Of a stretch of 64,000 nt of DNA, positions 18,200-28,974 are shown piece after piece. The stretch is from Geopseudomonas aromaticivorans. Its GTDB lineage: Bacteria > Pseudomonadota > Gammaproteobacteria > Pseudomonadales > Pseudomonadaceae. The notes beneath the pieces are model-generated. The model saw only the letters and a list, made by a program, of their open reading frames with translations, was not told where the DNA came from and did no database searches. Made by a program: the position numbers and the translations under genes. The stretch is taken from assembly GCF_019097855.1 (NCBI RefSeq), contig NZ_JAHRGL010000040.1:62001-126000 (forward strand). The letters run 5' to 3'. Each line of letters begins with the position of its first letter. Position 1 is the stretch's first letter.

Positions 18200-19567
18200 T
18201 CAGGTCAGGGTGCGCAGGGCGATGTAGGTGGCGGCGCCGCCGAGGTAGCCGAGCAGGGCCAGGCCGCTGATGTACTTGAGGTACCAGAGGAAGTTGATCC
18301 GCTCCATGCCCATGGCGGCGACGCCGGCGGCCGAGCCGATGATCAGGCAGCTGCCGCCGGTGCCGGCGCAGTAGGCGAGCATTTCCCAGAAGGTGCCGTC
18401 GGTGACGAAATGCTGCAGCCAGCCGGCCTCGTTGCCGGTCACCGCCGCCGCGCTGGCCAGCGGGTACATCTTCATTGCGCCAGCCACCAGCGGCACGTTG
18501 TCGACCACGGCGGAGAGCAGGCCGATGGCGATGTTGATGGCGTAGACGTTGCCGAGGTTGTCCTTCAGCGCACCGGCAACCTGGGTCAGGTGGCCGGCGG
18601 TGGCCAGACTGGACACCGCCAGCAGGATGCCGAGGAAGAACAGGATGCTCGGGGTGTCGATCTTGCGCAGCACGCCGACCACCGATAGCGGGTGCTTGTC
18701 CTCGTCGTTCTTGCCGCGGTGGATCACCTCGGTGGCCACCCACAGCACGCCGAGGCCGAGCAGGATGCCCATGTACGGCGGCAGGTGGGTGACGGTCTTG
18801 AACACCGGCACGAACAGCAGCGAGCCGAGGCCCAGCGCCAGCACCAGTTGACGCTCGAAGGCGGTGGTGGGATCGCGGCGGCCTTCCTCGGGGGTGATGA
18901 CCGCCTGCTGGCGCTCGGTTTCGCCGCGCAGGAAGAAGCTCAGCGTCAGCAGCGGTACCAGCAGGCACACCAGGCTGGGCAGGAACAGGCCGGCAACGAT
19001 GCCGCCGGTGGTGATCTGGTTGCCGATCCACAGCATGGTGGTGGTCACGTCGCCGATCGGCGACCAGGCGCCGCCGGCGTTGGCGGCGATCACCACGATG
19101 CCGGCGTAGAACCAGCGCTCGCGGGCGTCGCCGACCAGCTTGCGCAGCAGCGAGATCATCACGATGGTGGTGGTCAGGTTGTCCAGCACCGCCGAGAGGA
19201 AGAAGGTGATGAAGCCGATGATCCACAGCAGCTGCACGCGTTTGCGGGTGCGGATGCGGTCGGTGATCACCCGAAAGCCCTCGTGGGCGTCGACCAGCTC
19301 GACGATGGTCATGGCGCCGAGCAGGAAGAACAGGATCTCGGAAATCTCGCCGAGGTGGTGCCGCAGTTCGCCGACCACGCCGTGGTCGCCGTCGGTGCTC
19401 GCGGCACTGTCCAGCGCCGGCAGGATGCTGTCGGCCCCCAGCACCAGCGCGGTCCAGCACAGCACGGCGGTGAGGATGGCCGAGGCGGCCTTGTCGATTT
19501 TCAGGGGATGTTCGAGGGCGATGCAGAGGTAGCCGACAACGAAGATCAGGGCCATCCAGGCGTACAT
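18200..19567 (-). CDS. nhaD: Na+/H+ antiporter NhaD
   Basis: Inner-membrane sodium/proton antiporter of the NhaD type, 455 residues, important for sodium and alkaline tolerance. Family features are visible: an early helix with AALEHPLKIDKAASA-like spacing, FFLLGAMTIVELVDAHEGF, and the conserved SAVLDNLTTTIVM and AGGAWSPIGDVTTTMLW segments that carry the Asp, Thr and Ser residues typical of the ion-transporter superfamily. A second VDNVPLVAGAMKMYPL repeat occurs near the end. A small winged-helix gene follows in the same operon. Confidence 0.9.
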   Translation of the reverse strand: MYAWMALIFVVGYLCIALEHPLKIDKAASAILTAVLCWTALVLGADSILPALDSAASTDGDHGVVGELRHHLGEISEILFFLLGAMTIVELVDAHEGFRVITDRIRTRKRVQLLWIIGFITFFLSAVLDNLTTTIVMISLLRKLVGDARERWFYAGIVVIAANAGGAWSPIGDVTTTMLWIGNQITTGGIVAGLFLPSLVCLLVPLLTLSFFLRGETERQQAVITPEEGRRDPTTAFERQLVLALGLGSLLFVPVFKTVTHLPPYMGILLGLGVLWVATEVIHRGKNDEDKHPLSVVGVLRKIDTPSILFFLGILLAVSSLATAGHLTQVAGALKDNLGNVYAINIAIGLLSAVVDNVPLVAGAMKMYPLASAAAVTGNEAGWLQHFVTDGTFWEMLAYCAGTGGSCLIIGSAAGVAAMGMERINFLWYLKYISGLALLGYLGGAATYIALRTLT

Positions 19568-19674
19568 GGGCGGGCTTCCGGTGGGTCAGTAGGCAGGGTG
19601 TCGTTTTGATCAGGCGCAGGAGCATGCCTGATGGTGTGCGCCGCTGAAAAGCGCCGGCCGGTTGACGGGGCAAA

Positions 19675-19708
19675 AAAAGGCCCGCGACCTTGCGGTAGCG
19701 GGCCTTTT
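19675..19708 (-). terminator. Rho-independent terminator of valS
   Basis: AAAAGGCCCGC at 19675-19685 pairs with GCGGGCCTTTT at 19698-19708 with a 12-base loop. A run of seven A at 19672-19678 becomes the T tract on the minus strand, just after the valS stop. Confidence 0.88.
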
Positions 19709-19724
19709 GCCGGACAGCGGCGGT

Positions 19725-22556
19725 TTACAGCGCGGCGATCTTGGCGCGCTGCTCGGCCAGCTTGGCCAGCGCCTGCTCGGCCTCGGCCAGCTTGGCGCGT
19801 TCCTTCTCCAGCACCGCTTCCGGCGCCTTGGCGACGAAGCCTTCGTTGGCCAGCTTGCCGCCGACGCGCTGCACTTCGCCTTGCAGGCGCTGCAGTTCCT
19901 TGTCCAGGCGCGCCAGTTCGGCGTCCTTGTCGATCAGCCCGGCCATCGGCACCAGCACCTGCATGTCGCCGACCAGCGCGGTGGCGGCCAGTGGCGCTTC
20001 CTCGCCGGTGGCCAGCACGCGCACCGATTCGAACTTGGCCAGCTTGGCCAGCAGCGGCTCGAAGTCGGTCAGGCGGCGCTGGTCGTCGGCATTGGCGTTG
20101 GCCAGCACCACGTCGATGCGCTTGGCCATGGAGATCTTCATCTCGCCGCGGATCTGCCGCACGCCGAGCATCAACTGCTTGACCCACTCGATGTCGCCTT
20201 CGGCGCTCGCGTCGATCTTGGCGTCAACCGCCACCGGCCACGGCTGCAGCATCAGGGTGTCACCGGACTTGCCGGCCAGCGCCTTGATGCGCTGCCAGAT
20301 TTCCTCGGTGATGAACGGCATGAACGGGTGGGCCAGGCGCAGGATGACCTCCAGCACGCGCACCAGGGTGCGGCGGGTGCCGCGCTGGCGCTCGACGGAA
20401 GCGGTTTCGTCCCACAGCACCGGCTTGACCAGCTCCAGGTACCAGGCGCAGTACTCGTCCCAGACGAACTCGTACAGCGACTGGGCGGCCAGGTCGAAGC
20501 GGAACTGGTCGAGGTGGCGGGTGACGTCCTGCTCGCAGCGCTGCAGGGCGGAGATGATCCAGCGGTCCACCGGCGACAGCTCGACGGGCTCGTCGCCCGC
20601 GCCGCAGTCCTTGCCGTCGGTGTTCTCCAGCACGAAGTTGGTGGCGTTCCACAGCTTGTTGCAGAAGTTGCGGTAGCCCTCGACGCGGCCCATGTCGAAC
20701 TTGATGTCGCGGCCGGTGGAGGCCAGCGAGCAGAAGGTGAAGCGCAGGGCGTCGGTGCCGTAGCTGGCGATGCCCTCGGGGAACTCGGCACGGGTCTGCT
20801 TGGCGATCTTCTCGGCGAGCTTGGGCTGCATCATGCCGCTGGTGCGCTTGGCCACCAGGGTTTCCAGGTCGATGCCGTCGACGATGTCCAGCGGGTCGAG
20901 CACGTTGCCCTTGGACTTGGACATCTTCTGCCCCTGGCCGTCGCGCACCAGGCCATGCACGTAGACGGTCTTGAACGGGATCTGCCCGGTCAGGTGCAGG
21001 CTCATCATGATCATCCGGGCGACCCAGAAGAAGATGATGTCGAAGCCGGTGACCAGCACGTCGGTGGGGTGGAAGGTCTTCAGGAACTCGGTCTGCTGCG
21101 GCCAGCCGAGGGTCGAGAAGGTCCACAGGCCGGAGCTGAACCAGGTGTCCAGCACGTCGTCGTCCTGGCGCAGGACGGTGTCGCCGAGGTTGTGCTTGGC
21201 GCGCACTTCCGCCTCGTCGCGGCCGACATAGACGTTGCCGGCCTCGTCGTACCAGGCCGGGATGCGGTGGCCCCACCACAGCTGGCGGCTGATGCACCAG
21301 TCCTGGATGTCGCGCATCCAGCTGAAGTACATGTTCTCGTACTGCTTGGGCACGAACTGGATGGAGCCGTCTTCCACGGCGGCAATGGCCTTCTCGGCCA
21401 GCGGCTTGGTGGAGACGTACCACTGGTCGGTCAGCCACGGCTCGATGATGGTGCCGGAGCGGTCGCCCTTGGGCACCTTGAGGGCGTGGTCGTCGATCTT
21501 CTCCAGAAGGCCGGCAGCGTCGAAGGCGGCGACGATCTGCTTGCGCGCCTCGAAGCGGTCGAGGCCGGCGAACTGCGCCGGCAGACGGCCATCGAACGTG
21601 GCGTTGACGCTGCCGTCGAGGTTGAACACCTGGGCGCTGGCGAGGATCGCCGCGTCCTTGTCGAGGATGTTGATCAGCGGCAGGTTGTGGCGCTTGCCGA
21701 CTTCGTAGTCGTTGAAGTCGTGGGCCGGGGTGATCTTCACGCAGCCGGTGCCGAACTCGGGATCGCAGTAGTCGTCGCCGATGATCGGGATGCGCCGGCC
21801 GACCAGCGGCAGCTCGACGAACTTGCCGATCAGCGCCTGGTAGCGCTCGTCGTTGGGGTTCACCGCCACGGCGCTGTCGCCGAGCATGGTTTCCGGACGG
21901 GTGGTGGCGACGATCAGGTAGTCGAGACCCTCGGCGGTCTTCTCGCCGTCGGCCAGCGGATAGCGCAGGTTCCACAGCGAGCCCTTCTCGTCGTGGTTCT
22001 CCACTTCGAGGTCGGAAATCGCCGTGTGCAGCTTGGTGTCCCAGTTGACCAGGCGCTTGCCGCGGTAGATCAGGCCGTCCTCGTGCAGGCGCACGAAGGC
22101 TTCCTTGACCGCCTCGGAGAGGCCCTCGTCCATGGTGAAGCGCTCGCGCGACCAGTCCACCGAGGAGCCGAGGCGACGGATCTGCCGGGTGATGGTGCCG
22201 CCGGACTCTTCCTTCCACTCCCAGACCTTCTCCAGGAACTTGTCGCGGCCGAGGTCGTGGCGCGACAGGTTCTGCGCCGCCAGCTGACGCTCCACCACCA
22301 TCTGGGTGGCGATGCCGGCGTGGTCGGTGCCCGGCTGCCACAGGGTGTTGCGGCCCTGCATGCGACGGAAGCGGATCAGCGCGTCCATGATCGCGTTGTT
22401 GAAGCCGTGACCCATGTGCAGGCTGCCGGTGACGTTGGGCGGCGGCAGGGCGATGGTGTAGGACTCGCCGGAACCTTGCGGTGCGAAGTAGTTCTTCGCC
22501 TCCCACTCGGCGTACCAGCGGGATTCGATTTCGTGGGGTTGGTAGGTCTTGTCCAT
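19725..22556 (-). CDS. valS: Valyl-tRNA synthetase
   Basis: Class I aminoacyl-tRNA synthetase that charges tRNA-Val; 943 residues, the usual size. The ATP-binding HIGH motif appears as HMGH at 47-50 and the KMSKS loop is exact (QKMSKSKGN near 545). The editing domain lies between. The C-terminus is the expected coiled-coil arm ([25 protein letters not shown]). Start is at [14 protein letters not shown] with AAGGGT upstream; the frame runs on further upstream with no conservation. Gene order pepA-holC-unknown-valS matches Pseudomonas. Confidence 0.97.
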   Translation of the reverse strand: MDKTYQPHEIESRWYAEWEAKNYFAPQGSGESYTIALPPPNVTGSLHMGHGFNNAIMDALIRFRRMQGRNTLWQPGTDHAGIATQMVVERQLAAQNLSRHDLGRDKFLEKVWEWKEESGGTITRQIRRLGSSVDWSRERFTMDEGLSEAVKEAFVRLHEDGLIYRGKRLVNWDTKLHTAISDLEVENHDEKGSLWNLRYPLADGEKTAEGLDYLIVATTRPETMLGDSAVAVNPNDERYQALIGKFVELPLVGRRIPIIGDDYCDPEFGTGCVKITPAHDFNDYEVGKRHNLPLINILDKDAAILASAQVFNLDGSVNATFDGRLPAQFAGLDRFEARKQIVAAFDAAGLLEKIDDHALKVPKGDRSGTIIEPWLTDQWYVSTKPLAEKAIAAVEDGSIQFVPKQYENMYFSWMRDIQDWCISRQLWWGHRIPAWYDEAGNVYVGRDEAEVRAKHNLGDTVLRQDDDVLDTWFSSGLWTFSTLGWPQQTEFLKTFHPTDVLVTGFDIIFFWVARMIMMSLHLTGQIPFKTVYVHGLVRDGQGQKMSKSKGNVLDPLDIVDGIDLETLVAKRTSGMMQPKLAEKIAKQTRAEFPEGIASYGTDALRFTFCSLASTGRDIKFDMGRVEGYRNFCNKLWNATNFVLENTDGKDCGAGDEPVELSPVDRWIISALQRCEQDVTRHLDQFRFDLAAQSLYEFVWDEYCAWYLELVKPVLWDETASVERQRGTRRTLVRVLEVILRLAHPFMPFITEEIWQRIKALAGKSGDTLMLQPWPVAVDAKIDASAEGDIEWVKQLMLGVRQIRGEMKISMAKRIDVVLANANADDQRRLTDFEPLLAKLAKFESVRVLATGEEAPLAATALVGDMQVLVPMAGLIDKDAELARLDKELQRLQGEVQRVGGKLANEGFVAKAPEAVLEKERAKLAEAEQALAKLAEQRAKIAAL

Positions 22557-22646
22557 GCGCGGCGGGACCCTTGCGGCAGCTGATCGGAAAACCGCGAAGT
22601 ATAACGGGGATCGGGCGCAGGGCGTAGGGTGGGTGACGGCGGGCGC

Positions 22647-22746
22647 GTAGGGTGAATGGCCGCTCCGTGGAAAACTCGCGCAGCGATTTTCCACAACCCT
22701 CCGAGCCGCGATGGTGGAAAAGACCTGCGGTCGTTTGCTCCCCTAC
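22647..22746. repeat. Two-hairpin dispersed repeat with a 15-base insertion (copy A)
   Basis: Starts GTAGGGT and ends CCCCTAC. Bases 22669-22746 align without gaps, 78 for 78, to the copies at 47154 and 56694. After GTAGGGT, 15 additional bases (22654-22668) are present, giving 100 instead of 85. The left hairpin core GTGGAAAACTCG with CGATTTTCCAC and the right core GGAAAAGACC-TGC-GGTCGTTT are intact. It occupies the gap between the valS start and the end of the unknown gene upstream. Confidence 0.8.
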
Positions 22747-22758
22747 AGGATGCCGTCG

Positions 22759-23124
22759 TCAGCGCCGGCCGGCGCGGAGTACCTTGGCCAGGTGTTCTTC
22801 GAGACGGCGGTGCAGCTCGGCTTCGATCTGCAGCATGTAGTCGTCGATCACTTCCTGCATGATCAGCTGGGCGGCGGCGTGCAGTTCGCGCTCGATCTGC
22901 GCCAGAGGCTCGGCGGCGGGAGGGGACGCCAGGCTGGCTGCTGGCGGCGTAGCCATGGCCTGCGCTGGCGGACTGGCCGGTGCGCTAGGGCGCGGCGTCG
23001 TCGGCACGACCTCGGACAACAGCGGAATGCCCGGCTCGCCGACCGTCTCGGTCAGCAGCGGCAGTTCGTCATTGGCCCAGTCGGGCAGGTGGGCGGGGTG
23101 CGGTGGAAGCGGGGGAGTGTCCAT
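22759..23124 (-). CDS. Conserved protein of unknown function between holC and valS
   Basis: A 121-residue protein. The first part is acidic and proline-rich (HPAHLPDWANDELPLLTE, PLLSEVVP). A Pro/Ala/Ser-rich linker follows (about 45-75). The C-terminal helix (EPLAQIERELHAAAQLIMQEVIDDYMLQIEAELHRRLEEHLAKVL) looks like an amphipathic coiled coil. It begins 14 bases after the holC stop and so belongs to the pepA-holC operon. A gene of unknown function occupies this place in P. aeruginosa too. The ribosome binding site is weak, suggesting coupling to holC. Confidence 0.75.
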   Translation of the reverse strand: MDTPPLPPHPAHLPDWANDELPLLTETVGEPGIPLLSEVVPTTPRPSAPASPPAQAMATPPAASLASPPAAEPLAQIERELHAAAQLIMQEVIDDYMLQIEAELHRRLEEHLAKVLRAGRR

Positions 23125-23138
23125 CGGCGGCTCGCGCG

Positions 23139-23558
23139 TTACAGATGCAGGTGTTGGGGAGCATAGCCGCGTTCGCGGTAGAAGCGGTAACTGGTGCGCA
23201 GGGCGTCGCGGGTCTGCGGGTCCTGGTTGACCACTTCGGCGATGCGCGCGAAGCGCTCGAAGAACGCCGGCACGCTGCTGGCCAGGTTGATCAGCAGGCT
23301 CTGCTCGCCGCCGGCGTCCGGCCCCCAGGCCAGCAGCAGCGGGGCGTCGTTGCCGGCATCGGCCAGCTGGTGCGGCACGAAGCTGGCGGCGCTGAAGCTC
23401 CACAGTCGGGCATCGAGCGCCTCGGCCTGCGCCTGGTCCTGGCAGTGCAGGTAGATGCGGTGCCCCTCGCGCCAGGCCTTGGCGGCCAGGCGGCAGGCGT
23501 AGGTCAGCCGCGTGGCTGCGTCGCTATCGGGGAGGATGTAGAAGTCGATGCGCTTCAT
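23139..23558 (-). CDS. holC: DNA polymerase III chi subunit
   Basis: Clamp-loader accessory subunit that links DNA polymerase III to single-strand binding protein. The 139 residues match HolC: MKRIDFYIL at the start, the ACRLAAKAW helix, IYLHCQDQAQAEALDARLWSF and VPHQLA in the middle, and the conserved SYRFYRERGY end. It lies 40 bases downstream of pepA. A strong inverted repeat in that gap includes part of its GGAG ribosome binding site. Confidence 0.94.
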   Translation of the reverse strand: MKRIDFYILPDSDAATRLTYACRLAAKAWREGHRIYLHCQDQAQAEALDARLWSFSAASFVPHQLADAGNDAPLLLAWGPDAGGEQSLLINLASSVPAFFERFARIAEVVNQDPQTRDALRTSYRFYRERGYAPQHLHL

Positions 23559-23566
23559 CGCTGGGC

Positions 23567-23592
23567 TCCGGCCGGCGCGAGCGCCGGCCGGA
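23567..23592 (-). promoter_or_regulatory. Hairpin between pepA and holC overlapping the holC ribosome binding site
   Basis: TCCGGCCGGCGC at 23567-23578 and GCGCCGGCCGGA at 23581-23592 are perfectly complementary over 12 bases. On the minus strand the second arm ends in CCGGA, part of the GGAG preceding the holC ATG. No T tract follows, so translational control or transcript protection is likelier than termination. Confidence 0.55.
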
Positions 23593-23598
23593 AGCGGC

Positions 23599-25179
<1,581 letters not shown>

Positions 25180-25236
25180 TCAACGGCTAGTGTGAGCGTT
25201 GCGGCCCGAGCCTGACAACCCTGGAGTAGTCCTGGT

Positions 25237-26364
25237 TTGATCATCTTTCGTTATCTGGCTCGCGAAGTGCTGGTCACCTTCAGTGCGGTGAGCGCCGTGC
25301 TGCTGGTGATCATCATGAGCGGGCGTTTCATCAAGTATCTGGCGCAGGCGGCCCAAGGACTGCTCGATCCGGGCGTGCTGTTCATGATCATGGGCTTTCG
25401 CCTGCCCGGCTTCCTCCAGCTGATCCTGCCGCTGGGCCTGTTCCTCGGCATCCTGCTGGCCTACGGGCGCCTCTATCTCGAGTCGGAAATGACCGTGCTG
25501 GCCGCCGCCGGCATGAGCCGCCAGCGCCTGCTGGCCTACACCCTGGCGCCGGCGGTGCTGGTGGCGCTGCTGGTGGCCTGGCTGAGCCTGTCGCTGGCGC
25601 CGCAGGGGGTGACCCAGGTCGAGCGCATTCTCTACAGCCAGGATGCCCTGACCGAGTTCGACACCTTGGTACCGGGGCGTTTCCAGGAGCTGAAGACCGG
25701 CTCGCGGGTGACCTATACCGAGAGCCTGTCCGAGGACGGCCGCGAACTGGGCGGGGTGTTCATCTCCGAGCTGCGCCTGTCGCGCAGCGGCAACAAGGAG
25801 CGCGGCATCAGCGTGTTGGTGGCGGAAAAGGGTCGCCAGGAGATCCGTCCCGACGGCAGCCGCTACCTGATCCTGGAGAACGGCTATCGCTACGACGGCA
25901 AGCCCGGTCAGGCCGACTACCGGGCGATCCAGTACGACCGCTACGGGGTGCTGCTGCCCAAGCCGGAAGTGGCCGGCGAGTTGAACGAGCGCGAAGGGGT
26001 GCCGACCGCCCAGCTGCTCGGCAGCCAGAACCTGCGTCATCAGGCCGAGTTGCAGTGGCGCCTGTCGCTGCCGCTGCTGGTGTTCGTGGTCACCGTGCTG
26101 GCCGTGGCGCTGGCCCGCGCCAACCCGCGCCAGGGGCGCTTCCTCAAGCTGCTGCCGGCGATCCTGTTGTACATGATCTACCTGGCGCTGCTGATCGCCA
26201 TGCGTGGCCAGTTGGACGAGGGCAAGCTGTCGGCGGCGCTCGGCCTGTGGTGGGTGCACGCGCTGTTCCTCGGCATCGGCCTGTTGCTGATGTACCGCGA
26301 GTCGCTGTGGCTGAAGTGGATGGCGCGCCGCGTCGCGAAGGAGGCCGCTCGTGGTCAGGCTTGA
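25237..26364 (+). CDS. lptF: Lipopolysaccharide export permease LptF
   Basis: One of two membrane permease subunits of the LptB2FG ABC transporter that extracts LPS from the inner membrane. The 375 residues show three N-terminal helices (about 10-120), a periplasmic beta-jellyroll (about 125-260) and three C-terminal helices. The start is TTG at 25237, supported by GGAG at 25223-25226 and by the conserved beginning MIIFRYLAREVLVTFSAVSAVLL. It overlaps lptG by 14 bases and is divergent from pepA. Confidence 0.94.
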   Translation: MIIFRYLAREVLVTFSAVSAVLLVIIMSGRFIKYLAQAAQGLLDPGVLFMIMGFRLPGFLQLILPLGLFLGILLAYGRLYLESEMTVLAAAGMSRQRLLAYTLAPAVLVALLVAWLSLSLAPQGVTQVERILYSQDALTEFDTLVPGRFQELKTGSRVTYTESLSEDGRELGGVFISELRLSRSGNKERGISVLVAEKGRQEIRPDGSRYLILENGYRYDGKPGQADYRAIQYDRYGVLLPKPEVAGELNEREGVPTAQLLGSQNLRHQAELQWRLSLPLLVFVVTVLAVALARANPRQGRFLKLLPAILLYMIYLALLIAMRGQLDEGKLSAALGLWWVHALFLGIGLLLMYRESLWLKWMARRVAKEAARGQA

Positions 26365-27412
26365 TCGTTATATAGGCACCAGCGTGTTCTTCAGCATCCT
26401 CGGGGTGCTGGGGATCATCGTCGGTCTGGCGCTGCTGTTTGCCTTCATCGATGAGCTGGGGGATCTCGACGCCGGTTACGGCGTGGCCGAAGCTGCACGC
26501 TACATCGCCTTCACCATCCCGGCGCGGATCTACGAGCTGCTGCCGATGGCGGCGCTGATCGGCTGCCTGGTCGGCCTCGGCTCGCTGGCCAGCAGCAGCG
26601 AGCTGACGGTCATGCGGGCTGCCGGGGTGTCGCTGGGGCGCATCGTCGGCGCGGTGATGAAGCCGCTGCTGGTGCTGCTGCTGGTCGGCCTGCTGATCGG
26701 CGAGTACCTGGTGCCCTGGACGCAAAGCGAGGCGCAGAGCGGGCGTTCGCTGGCCCAGGGCGGCGGTGAGGCGCAGACCACCAAGCGCGGCCTGTGGCAT
26801 CGCCAGGGCGAGGAGTTCATCCATATCAACTCGGTGCAGCCCAACGGCGTGCTGCTCGGGGTGACCCGCTATCGCTTCGACGACGAACGGCGCCTGCTCA
26901 GCGCCAGCTTTGCCCGCCGCGCGCAGTATCAGGGCGAGTACTGGCAGCTGGAGAACGTCGCCACCACGCTGCTGCATGCCGAACACAGTGAAGTGGTGAC
27001 GGCGCCCAGCGAGCGCTGGGATGTCGAGCTCACGCCGCAACTGCTCGGCACCGTGGTGGTCGAGCCGGAGGCGCTGTCGATGACCGGGCTGTGGCGCTAC
27101 ATCCATTATCTGGGCGAGCAGGGCCTGAACAACAGCCGCTACTGGCTGGCGTTCTGGACCAAGGCCCTGCAGCCGCTGGTGACTGCGACCCTGGTGCTGC
27201 TGGCGATTTCCTTCATCTTCGGCCCGTTGCGCTCGGTGACCCTCGGTCAGCGGTTGTTCACCGGGGTGCTGGTGGGCTTCGTCTTCCGCATTGCCCAGGA
27301 CATGCTCGGCCCTTCCAGCCAGGTGTTCGGCTTCCCGCCGCTGCTGGCGGTGCTGGTGCCGGCGGGCATCTGCGGCCTGGTCGGCGTCTGGCTGCTACGC
27401 CGGGCCGGCTGA
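26351..27412 (+). CDS. lptG: Lipopolysaccharide export permease LptG
   Basis: Partner of LptF in the LPS extraction transporter. The 353 residues have the same plan: helices at about 10-110, a periplasmic domain and three terminal helices (QPLVTATLVLLAISFIFGPLRS and VLVGFVFRIAQDMLGP are conserved). The start is GTG at 26351 with AAGGAGG at 26337-26343 inside the lptF end. The 14-base overlap implies translational coupling, which suits an equimolar complex. Confidence 0.95.
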   Translation: MVRLDRYIGTSVFFSILGVLGIIVGLALLFAFIDELGDLDAGYGVAEAARYIAFTIPARIYELLPMAALIGCLVGLGSLASSSELTVMRAAGVSLGRIVGAVMKPLLVLLLVGLLIGEYLVPWTQSEAQSGRSLAQGGGEAQTTKRGLWHRQGEEFIHINSVQPNGVLLGVTRYRFDDERRLLSASFARRAQYQGEYWQLENVATTLLHAEHSEVVTAPSERWDVELTPQLLGTVVVEPEALSMTGLWRYIHYLGEQGLNNSRYWLAFWTKALQPLVTATLVLLAISFIFGPLRSVTLGQRLFTGVLVGFVFRIAQDMLGPSSQVFGFPPLLAVLVPAGICGLVGVWLLRRAG

Positions 27413-27431
27413 CGACGGCAAGACCAGGATC

Positions 27432-27454
27432 AAGGCCGGCCATGCGCCGGCCTT
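27432..27454. terminator. Hairpin between convergent lptG and the unknown lipoprotein gene
   Basis: AAGGCCGGC at 27432-27440 pairs with GCCGGCCTT at 27446-27454 around CATGC. Only a short T-rich stretch follows on either strand, so termination may be modest. Confidence 0.6.
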
Positions 27455-27456
27455 GT

Positions 27457-28872
27457 TCATTCCGGCACCGGCGGCCGGGAGAAATAGCGCCCCAGCAGGT
27501 CCGGGTCGTCGAAATGCGCCTGGCCGACGAAGGCGCTGGCGTGCCGCCCCCACTGGCGCATGGCGCCGGGCGAGATCACCCCCGAGGGCCACAGCAGCCA
27601 GCGCTCCAGGCGCTGGGTGCCCGGCACCAGTCCGCGGCGATCGTACAGGCTGTGCCGGCCCTGGGGGTGGGGCAGCTGGCGCAGCTCGTCCAGCGCGGCC
27701 ATGCGGTAGCCGCCGGCCGGGCTGGACGGGCGGCGCGCGTCCACCCACAGCAGGGCGTGGTCGCCGCCGCGCAGCCACAGGGTCGCCGCCTGGTCGCCGC
27801 GCAGGGCCAGACGGCGGGCCAGGCGCTGTTCCTCGCCGTCCGGCTGGCGGAAGCGCAGGGGCGAGTCGGCGGGCAGGAAGAAGGCGTGCCAGCAACCGCA
27901 CGGATGGATGGCATCGAACAGCAGGGCGTTGCCGCCATCGTCGAGGGTCACCCGCCAGAGCAGGCCGTCCAGGTCGCCACTGTAGAGATCCAGGGCATGG
28001 CTGCTGGGGCGCTCGCGAAACCAGAACTGATAGATCAGCTGCAGGTACCAGCGCTGTCCCAGTCGGCTCCAGCCGTGCTGGCGATAGAGCGTGGCGTTCC
28101 GGTCGTCGAAGCGGCGCTGGCCGGCGGGGTCGAAGAACGGCGTGCCGAGGCGGTCGGCCGCACTGTCCGGGGCAATCTGTAGCCAGGGGGCGTGGTGCTC
28201 GAACAGCGCGACCAGCTGCGCCGGTCCGGGCTGCGGCAGGCCGAGCGGGTCATGCGGCAGCGGCGCGATGGGCGCGTGGTGGCTGACGGGAGGGCGGTAG
28301 CTCAGCCAGCGGGCGCTGTCCGCGGGGGCCTGCTGCGCGGCGGCTTCGCGTTGCCAGGCGGCGATGGCCCGCCGGTAGGCGGGCCTGGCCAGCGGATACA
28401 GCCCGAACAGGCGCGCCCAGCGGCGGTAGTCCGAGGGCACCCGGGCGGCGGCAATGGCCTGGCGCCGGGCCTGCGGATCCCGCGCCAGGCGTTCGACCTG
28501 TTGCTGCCGGCAGCTTTCCAGCTGCTCGGCGCTGGGCAGCCCGCGGCGCCGCGCCGCGGGCAGGTTGCCGCGCTCGATGGCGCTGGCTTCGCGGTCGCGT
28601 GCCGCCAGCTCCTGCAACCACAGCCGGCGCGCGGTGGCCGAGGTGGCCTGCGGGCCGAGTGCCGCCAGCAGGCGATCGCTGCGCAGGCCGGGAAAGGCGT
28701 CGAGGCGGTGGTATTGGGCGTCGCGGGTGGTGGCCGTGGCGGCGTGGAAGGCGGCAAACGACGTCGTGCAATCGAAGGCCGGCGGCGGTGCACGCAGGGC
28801 GCAGGCGGTCAGCGCGCCGAGCCCCAGCATGGCCAGCAGCGGGCGGACCTTCCCTCGACGGCGAGCGCGCAT
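27457..28872 (-). CDS. Putative lipoprotein of unknown function
   Basis: A 471-residue protein with an Arg-rich start, a hydrophobic stretch and the lipobox LGALTAC, predicting lipid attachment at Cys24. The first half is Ala/Arg-rich and helical (about 60-190). The second half contains LFEHHAPWLQIAP, RFDDRNATLYRQHGWSRLG, YQFWFRERPSSHALDLYSGDLDGLLWRV and FDAIHPCGCWHAFFLPADSPL, which look like a conserved folded domain with paired cysteines. I do not recognise a named family. GAGAGG precedes the start at 28872. It stands alone. Confidence 0.75.
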   Translation of the reverse strand: MRARRRGKVRPLLAMLGLGALTACALRAPPPAFDCTTSFAAFHAATATTRDAQYHRLDAFPGLRSDRLLAALGPQATSATARRLWLQELAARDREASAIERGNLPAARRRGLPSAEQLESCRQQQVERLARDPQARRQAIAAARVPSDYRRWARLFGLYPLARPAYRRAIAAWQREAAAQQAPADSARWLSYRPPVSHHAPIAPLPHDPLGLPQPGPAQLVALFEHHAPWLQIAPDSAADRLGTPFFDPAGQRRFDDRNATLYRQHGWSRLGQRWYLQLIYQFWFRERPSSHALDLYSGDLDGLLWRVTLDDGGNALLFDAIHPCGCWHAFFLPADSPLRFRQPDGEEQRLARRLALRGDQAATLWLRGGDHALLWVDARRPSSPAGGYRMAALDELRQLPHPQGRHSLYDRRGLVPGTQRLERWLLWPSGVISPGAMRQWGRHASAFVGQAHFDDPDLLGRYFSRPPVPE

Positions 28873-28974
28873 GCGGGCGCCTCTCGACTGACTGGCAGCC
28901 TGCCTTCGGCTGCATGAGCGGGTGTTGTCATGTCAGGCGCTTTGGCGCCTGTGCTTGCAGTCTAGCCGCGCGGT

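Noticed and set aside
28934-28951. Hairpin CAGGCGC/GCGCCTG after the RDD gene as its terminator
   Set aside because: There is no T tract on the minus strand after the stem, so there is not enough to call a terminator.
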